A DNA stretch of 64,000 nt, from the NCBI RefSeq assembly GCF_036588685.1, contig NC_086379.1, positions 72,323,727 through 72,387,726 on the forward strand, given 5' to 3'. The notes under the pieces were generated by a model. The model was not told the origin of the DNA and did no database searches. It saw nothing but the letters and a program-made list of their open reading frames with translations. This DNA comes from Mytilus trossulus. Lineage: Eukaryota; Mollusca; Bivalvia; Mytilida; Mytilidae. Shown here in pieces: positions 60,601 through 64,000 of the stretch; positions within the stretch are counted from its first letter, which is position 1; the number at the start of each line of letters is the position of its first letter. The position numbers were made by a program, and so were the translations under genes.

Positions 60601-62817
60601 ATTGAAAGTGATGCATCTGCAGTTTAACTAATTTTTCATGAAAAAAAACTTCTGATGTCAAAAGTATTTAGCTAAACAACAAATTAATGTAATTAAATGA
60701 TTTTAAAACCTTGTAGATTACTCACATTATGCTCAGATAAATTTGCTCTTTCTGCTAGCTCTCCATTGTAAATTAAATTAATGTCCCTAATAAGGGAGAC
60801 AACTAAAAAAAAAGGTCTCCAATTCCCGGGTCAATTCCCGGAACTGGCAAATAGTTTAAACAATATTTTATTTCAAGAAGTGCACAAAATATAATTATAC
60901 AATATGAAATACAGGGATTCGGAAACAAGAAAAACTTATATAAATCCGTCTCCCTTTTAAAAAAAATGACAAAATTAGGAACATAGTATTAGAAACTCGT
61001 ATAACCTAATTTTCAGTTCTTAGCTAACATGTTTATTCTGTGGTTTGCCTATATAGCCTATTGGGATATAGATATAAGAAGATGTGGTGTGAGTGCCAAT
61101 CAGACAACTCTCCATCCAATTCAAAAGTAAACCATTAAAGGGTTGAGTATGGTCTTCAGCAGCAGACACTAGGAACAGATACTTTGCAAAAAAAGATAAT
61201 GTTTTAAGGCCACACCAATTCGATTCCTTGTTCGACGGACCCGCCCGCACCTATTTTTTCAAAACAGAATTTTTTCATTTTTTTTTATATTCCCGCTTTC
61301 TGCATCCGGAAATGTAATCATGTCCATTTCCCGCACCGTTGTTTTTGTAAATATAATAAAAAAGATATCAACATTTGTTTTACAATCACAGTCTAACCTG
61401 TATATAAAGACTTTTAACATAAAATCACCCCATCACAAGGTGTAAATATCTGTGAGAATATTTGTTTCAGCATGAAACCTATTTATCCAAAGAGGGACTG
61501 AGTGCTCTGAAATAAATTTATAACAGCGTGGAAATACCTATAAAGAACAAACAATTGGTTTCTTTCCCCCTTACTTATATTCCCTATCAAAACATGTTCG
61601 ATGTTAGAATAAAGTACGAAGAAGTTCAAGAACTTCTGAAGGATTTGCCTTCAACTGCAATTATATTGTATGCTGGCGAAACAAAACTATCTATAGCCAC
61701 TGCATGTTTATGCACCTGTCCTGAATGATTCAGGGGCCTGTCGTTCAGCAGTTATCGTTTGTTGATGTTGTTCATAATTTGGTATTTTCCTGTTTGGATA
61801 TATATATAAATTAGACCGTTGGTTTTCCTGTTCGAATTGTGTACGCTAATAATTTTGGGGTCCTTAATAGCTTGCTGTTTTGTCTGTATCAAAGCCCTGT
61901 GTAAAAGGCCGTACTTTGACCTGTGTTTGTTATAATCAGGTTGAGAACAACCCTCCCTCAGATAAGGGGTCATTTTATTGATGTAGAAAAGAAAATAGAA
62001 ATACCAAGGATTTGTATAGTTCTTCTATACAAAACCTTTGAAAACTTAAAATTTTGTACTCAAAAAGAGGAGAGTTGCATCATATTTTAAACAACTTTTT
62101 CTTAAAGAGGGGTCCACTTATTTTGAATAATATTAAACTGTTATAGTAAATGTGTTAACATGGTTAAAGTCCAGGAATATTACAAAATTCTTGGACATGT
62201 TTTGACCATTTAATACCAGATAGATATATAGTTCTTTGAGAAAATATGAGCTCTTTTATACAAACAAATATGTTATAACTTATATTGATCCCTCATAAAA
62301 CATGTAAAAGGGATATCTATAACATTAAGGGGTTGCCCCAAAACTGATTATGACTTGAACGGAGAACTGTCTCATTGTCAGTCACACACACATAGACCAG
62401 ATTTAACTATTTCTTGGTGAACAGGGCAAAAAATACATCAGAAATTAAAAAAATGTCAACGTACAAGTGATAAATCAAGTTTTAATATTATCAAAATTCA
62501 CTTTTCCATGTTTACAAAAAAAATGTATAATCGCTCGCCTTTACTTTTCAGGCTTCGCCTCAAAAATTTGGAAATTAAATATTTTTTATTAAAATTTTCA
62601 AATCGCTTGCTCGCCCCATATTTTGGAGTCCAAAAATCCGTAGAACAAGAAATTAAATTGGTGTGGCCTAATGTAGAATTATGAATATAAGTTCTAATTT
62701 TTTATAGTTACCATTACCATTCATACCTGCAACTTCTTCCTGATGTGGTATATTATCTCGTATTTTTTCCTCAGTTTTCAATCTTTCTGCCATTTGTTTC
62801 AGTTTTTCTTCAGTTTC
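51602..62817 (-). CDS. Unidentified highly acidic protein, 3' part of gene (four exons)
   Basis: The exons in coding order are 62817-62727, 59257-59171, 53258-53197 and 51760-51602. All junctions are GT-AG and the phases agree, ending in TAG. The readable protein is about 132 residues. It has a charged helical start (ETEEKLKQMAERLKTEEKIR), then an aspartate/glutamate run with DDDDLDDDEDDDDEQRQMRQ, then AAAGERKQRVMGNMMGNISE, then a second acidic run (DSDSDDDDDDDEDDSEIDLD) and a tail with NPRKRQPPQPEDSDNDF. Upstream exons must lie beyond the right edge, since the first exon seen has a clear acceptor and no start. I do not recognise the family. Acidic runs followed by a basic KRQ patch would suit a nuclear, chromatin or ribosome-biogenesis protein, but that is a guess. 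The introns are full of mobile DNA. Confidence 0.72.
51770..52109. other. Intron of the acidic gene, no feature
   Basis: Ordinary AT-rich intron sequence up to the TTAA-flanked element. The 98-codon frame that crosses it is the last exon read through into intron. Confidence 0.45.
52114..52912. mobile_element. TTAA-flanked non-autonomous element (piggyBac-like ends)
   Basis: The left end is CCCTTACCATGCGG and the right end the inverse, CCGCATGGTAAGGG. TTAA flanks both ends (52110-52113 and 52913-52916). CCC...GGG ends with a TTAA target duplication are usual for piggyBac-type elements, though Kolobok also uses TTAA. The inside has GC-richer sequence with mirrored words such as CACTTGAAGTC and GGGTCCACT but no transposase. 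Two short minus-strand frames have no support. Confidence 0.75.
53011..53190 (-). pseudogene. Duplicated exon of the acidic gene, split by a MITE
   Basis: The last ~39 coding bases of the 53258-53197 exon and its donor are present a second time just downstream on the minus strand. The pieces are 53190-53152 and 53030-53010, with an AAATCAG that could serve as acceptor and GTCAGT as donor. One substitution is visible in the coding part (ATGATG to ATGAAG). A 121-bp MITE now splits the copy. It is not part of the predicted protein. Confidence 0.7.
53031..53151. mobile_element. Small MITE (GGCGGATCC-end family), copy 2
   Basis: Left end CAGAGGCCGATTTCGA and right end TTTCTGGATCCGCCAATG are imperfect inverses. 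The inside has an eleven-G run, CTTATATAGGGAATCAC and GTGGGCCCCCACTT. ATT occurs on both sides (53028-53030 and 53152-53154); the neighbouring intact exon reads ACTAATATTCCCCATC, so the empty site is known. Confidence 0.75.
53544..54114. mobile_element. Element with ~24-bp perfect terminal inverted repeats
   Basis: The left end AAGGTAGCACAATACAAAGA is matched at the right by the exact inverse, TCTTTGTATTGTGCTACCTT. The similarity continues with differences for about 70 bp (CTGTAACTTTCTTA on both arms). There is no transposase. A second hairpin element lies inside. Flanks show no clear target duplication. Confidence 0.75.
53673..53822. mobile_element. Nested 150-bp hairpin element
   Basis: Starts AAAAGGGTGTCTCAGATT and ends with its inverse, AATCTGAGACACCCTTTT. 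It lies wholly within the 53544-54114 element and appears to be a later insertion or an internal foldback. Confidence 0.6.
54120..56700. other. Long intron of the acidic gene, left part
   Basis: AT-rich sequence with a (TA) run at about 56010-56026. Short open frames have no support. No RNA gene or clear repeat can be identified. Confidence 0.4.
56705..57460. mobile_element. Element with repeated CATTTGCGCCGAT ends and a zinc-finger frame
   Basis: On the left CATTTGCGCC(G/A)AT occurs three times at about 56719-56775, with an outer AATCGGCG. On the right the inverse (ATCGGCGCAAATG, ATCAGCGCAAATG) occurs three times at about 57390-57458. Multiple short repeats at both ends in inverted orientation suit a Mutator-like or other cut-and-paste element. 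An R5 copy lies at about 56800-56890. The FLYWCH-like frame lies between the ends. Confidence 0.65.
56955..57347 (-). CDS. FLYWCH-like zinc-finger fragment within a mobile element
   Basis: A 130-codon frame. Residues about 50-115 resemble a FLYWCH zinc finger: HNSLIIKGHTYRKIS, then NNISYQCTIKLCKARVNTGF with the paired cysteines and the CKARV core, then VKTQIEHKYVADVRK where the metal-binding histidines are expected. Only one clear histidine of the H-x-H pair is present, so the finger is probably degenerate. The first ~35 residues are hydrophobic and may not belong. Since it sits between inverted CATTTGCGCC repeats, I infer that it derives from a transposon, as FLYWCH domains often do. It could still be transcribed within the intron of the acidic gene on the same strand. 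Confidence 0.5.
   Translation of the reverse strand: MYMYCTIPFVQFGSKCFSFMVKIILIHIFLQLHCNMMGILRTETNRGHNSLIIKGHTYRKISVLEYNNISYQCTIKLCKARVNTGFIVKTQIEHKYVADVRKTEAKLHVRLRSGKMSGDVSCRPSFTSPL
57465..59165. other. Long intron of the acidic gene, middle part
   Basis: A small hairpin is visible at 58561-58603 (GTCCAATTTACC and GGTAAATTGGAC). An R7 fragment (TTGATTGTTGTTTGTG, then TGCAAATAGTTCATGCATAT) lies at 58470-58520. Otherwise AT-rich with no gene. Confidence 0.4.
59543..60352 (+). mobile_element. Shortened hAT-type transposon
   Basis: The left end CATACCTGTCAAC is matched at the right by GTTGACAGGTATG. TCATTC flanks both sides (59537-59542 and 60353-60358). The inside encodes the C-terminal dimerisation part of a hAT transposase. 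A GC-rich block of CACCCG words follows the left end. At 810 bp it is much shorter than a full hAT element, so it is an internally deleted copy. Confidence 0.78.
59740..60178 (+). pseudogene. hAT transposase C-terminal (dimerisation) fragment
   Basis: The frame reads on from 59675, but the part resembling transposase starts at about residue 25. It contains LRNDIFNKLQDEFSDYQL and then the hallmark hAT dimerisation motif region, TLLVLPNSNADSERAFSLVK, followed by LNKDTLCALLSCKMN. The catalytic RNase-H-like core and BED zinc finger are absent, so no active enzyme can be made. The frame is intact to its TAA stop. Confidence 0.75.
60360..61200. repeat. Intron stretch with R5 copy
   Basis: GATATAAGAAGATGTGGTGT, then CAATCAGACAACTCTCCATC at 61069-61120, is an R5 copy. 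AATTCCCGGGTCAATTCCCG occurs at 60819-60840 as a short direct repeat. No gene. Confidence 0.5.
61207..62669. mobile_element. 1.46-kb element with AGGCCACACCAATT terminal inverted repeats
   Basis: The left end AGGCCACACCAATTCGATTC and then CTTGTTCGACGGA is mirrored at the right, where the inverse of AGGCCACACCAATTTAATTT and TTGTTCTACGGA is read. The repeats are about 35 bp with a few mismatches. Inside are two GC-richer mosaic segments, a 66-codon frame without recognisable domain (61528-61728), and a stretch (61730-61975) that looks like another common repeat. No transposase is seen. Confidence 0.7.
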
Positions 62818-63019
62818 CTGTCAAAGAATCATGAAGTTCTTAATTTAAATATGTAAGAAGTCTTAAATTTAAAATGTCAGAATCATATACCAAAAAACAG
62901 TAATTTTATTCGTTGTTTGTGTGAAGGCTTTATTTTAATAATAGTCTAGAAAATAAATGAAATTTAATTCAAAAAAATCTGTGACAACCAATGCCAATAA
63001 TTCCATGTAGATGACACAA

Positions 63020-64000
63020 AAAATTTGTAAGGGTTCCGCGGAACCCAGTGTCTCGCCTACTTTTGCTGTAAATTGCAGGCTCAACAAAAATGAGGAAAAA
63101 AATCAATAAAAATATTCCTTTTGATACAATCTTTTGATTGTAAGAAGCTTCTGTCCAAGTTTGGTAAAATCCAGCATAGTTTATTATTCTAATAAATGCT
63201 TTATAAACTTTAACTGCAGACTTTACAGGTATGTAATGTTAACTGGAAGAAAATCTAAGTCCATTTAAGCGTAAAATACCGAGAAAGTGGATTTTTTTTT
63301 ACAAAATTTACTTCTGGATACTATCTTATGATCATAAATAAGCTTCTGTCCAATTTTGGTACAAACCCAGGATAGTTTAAGAAAGTTATTAAAATTTTAA
63401 AAACTTTAACCACAGAGTGAATGTAATGTTTCCCCGCAGAAAAACTAAGTCCATTTAAAAGTAAAATATGGGATAAATGGATTTATTTTTTTACAAAATT
63501 TACTTCTGGATACTATCTTATGATCATAAATAAGCTTCTGTCCAATTTTGGTACAAACCCAGGATAGTTTAAGAAAGTTAATAAAATTTTAAAAACTTTA
63601 ACCACAGAGTGAATGTAATGTTTCCCAGCAGAAAATCTAAGTCCATTTACAAGTAAAATATGGAAAAAATGGAATTGTATTTTTACAAAATTTACTTCTG
63701 GATACTATCTTATGATCATAAACAAGCTTCTGTCCAAGTTTGGTAGAAATCCAGTTTTGTTTAAGAAAGTTATTAAAATTTTAAAAACTTTAACCACAGA
63801 GTGAATGTAATGTTTCCCGGCAGAAAAACTAAGTCCATTTACAAGTAAAAAATGGAAAAAGTGGAATTTTATTTTTACAAAATTTACTTCTGGATACTAT
63901 CTTATGATCATAAACAAGCTTCTGTCCAAGTTTGGTAGAAATCCAGTTTAGTTTAAGAAAGTTATTAAAATTTTAAAAACTTGAACCACAGAGTGAATGT
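63020..64000 (+). repeat. R4 element, second copy, running off the window
   Basis: It starts with the same palindrome GGGTTCCGCGGAACCC (63030-63045) and the same AGTGTCTCGCCTACTTTTGC head. Then come five units marked by ATACTATCTTATGATC, with 192-bp spacing (about 63320, 63512, 63704 and 63896 after a diverged first unit). The tail is outside the window. Confidence 0.82.

Noticed and set aside
1-64000. tRNA, rRNA or other structured RNA genes
   Set aside because: No stretch showing tRNA A- and B-box spacing with a cloverleaf, nor rRNA-like sequence, was noticed on reading; a covariance-model scan would be needed to exclude them.

Overview
The window looks like AT-rich nuclear DNA from a marine bivalve, most likely a Mytilus-type mussel. 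The reasons are spliced genes with GT-AG introns, an animal-type cytosolic serine hydroxymethyltransferase, and a dense load of interspersed repeats that I recognise from memory as typical of mussel genomes. No database search was possible, so the species is inferred.

Four protein-coding loci can be supported. (1) TMA16, a ribosome-biogenesis factor, lies on the minus strand at 6567-7103 with an uninterrupted reading frame. (2) MRPL12, mitochondrial ribosomal protein bL12m, is on the plus strand at 8450-21880. It has five coding exons (185 codons) and a 10.4-kb second intron filled with repeats. (3) Cytosolic SHMT is on the minus strand at 26545-32016, with seven coding exons giving a 470-residue protein whose phases all close, plus a probable 5' untranslated exon and TATA box near 34.55 kb. 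(4) The 3' part of an unidentified, extremely acidic protein is on the minus strand at 51602-62817. It has four exons, and its 5' part lies beyond the right edge. TMA16 and MRPL12 are head to head about 1.35 kb apart; the others look unlinked in function.

Most of the rest is mobile or tandem DNA. Layout: 0-3.2 kb, copies of a repeat called R1 here (TTTATACAACCGCA ends); 3.7-4.1 kb, a degenerate R3; 4.7-5.8 kb and 63.0-64.0 kb, a 192-bp tandem element (R4) opened by a perfect palindrome; 13.9-17.4 kb, nested R3 elements; 18.2-18.8 kb, R1 carrying a TA-flanked MITE; 19.2-20.3 kb, R3; 22.1-22.9 kb, a poly-C tract and a ~164-bp tandem repeat; 34.9-35.2 kb, a reverse-transcriptase relic; 35.9-36.7 kb, R1; 37.4-38.2 kb, R3; 39.9-50.0 kb, a very large 21-bp minisatellite interrupted by R3; 50-63 kb, the acidic-protein gene, whose introns hold at least six terminal-inverted-repeat elements, including a hAT-domain relic and an element encoding a FLYWCH-like zinc finger.

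The strongest observations outside the genes are: R3 elements whose exact ends can be read from two independent empty sites and that look like Helitron/Helentron-type insertions without target duplication; the 21-bp array with reversed-orientation blocks at both ends and a 1,054-bp internal duplication; and a duplicated exon of the acidic gene broken by a MITE. Repeat names R1-R8 are local labels.
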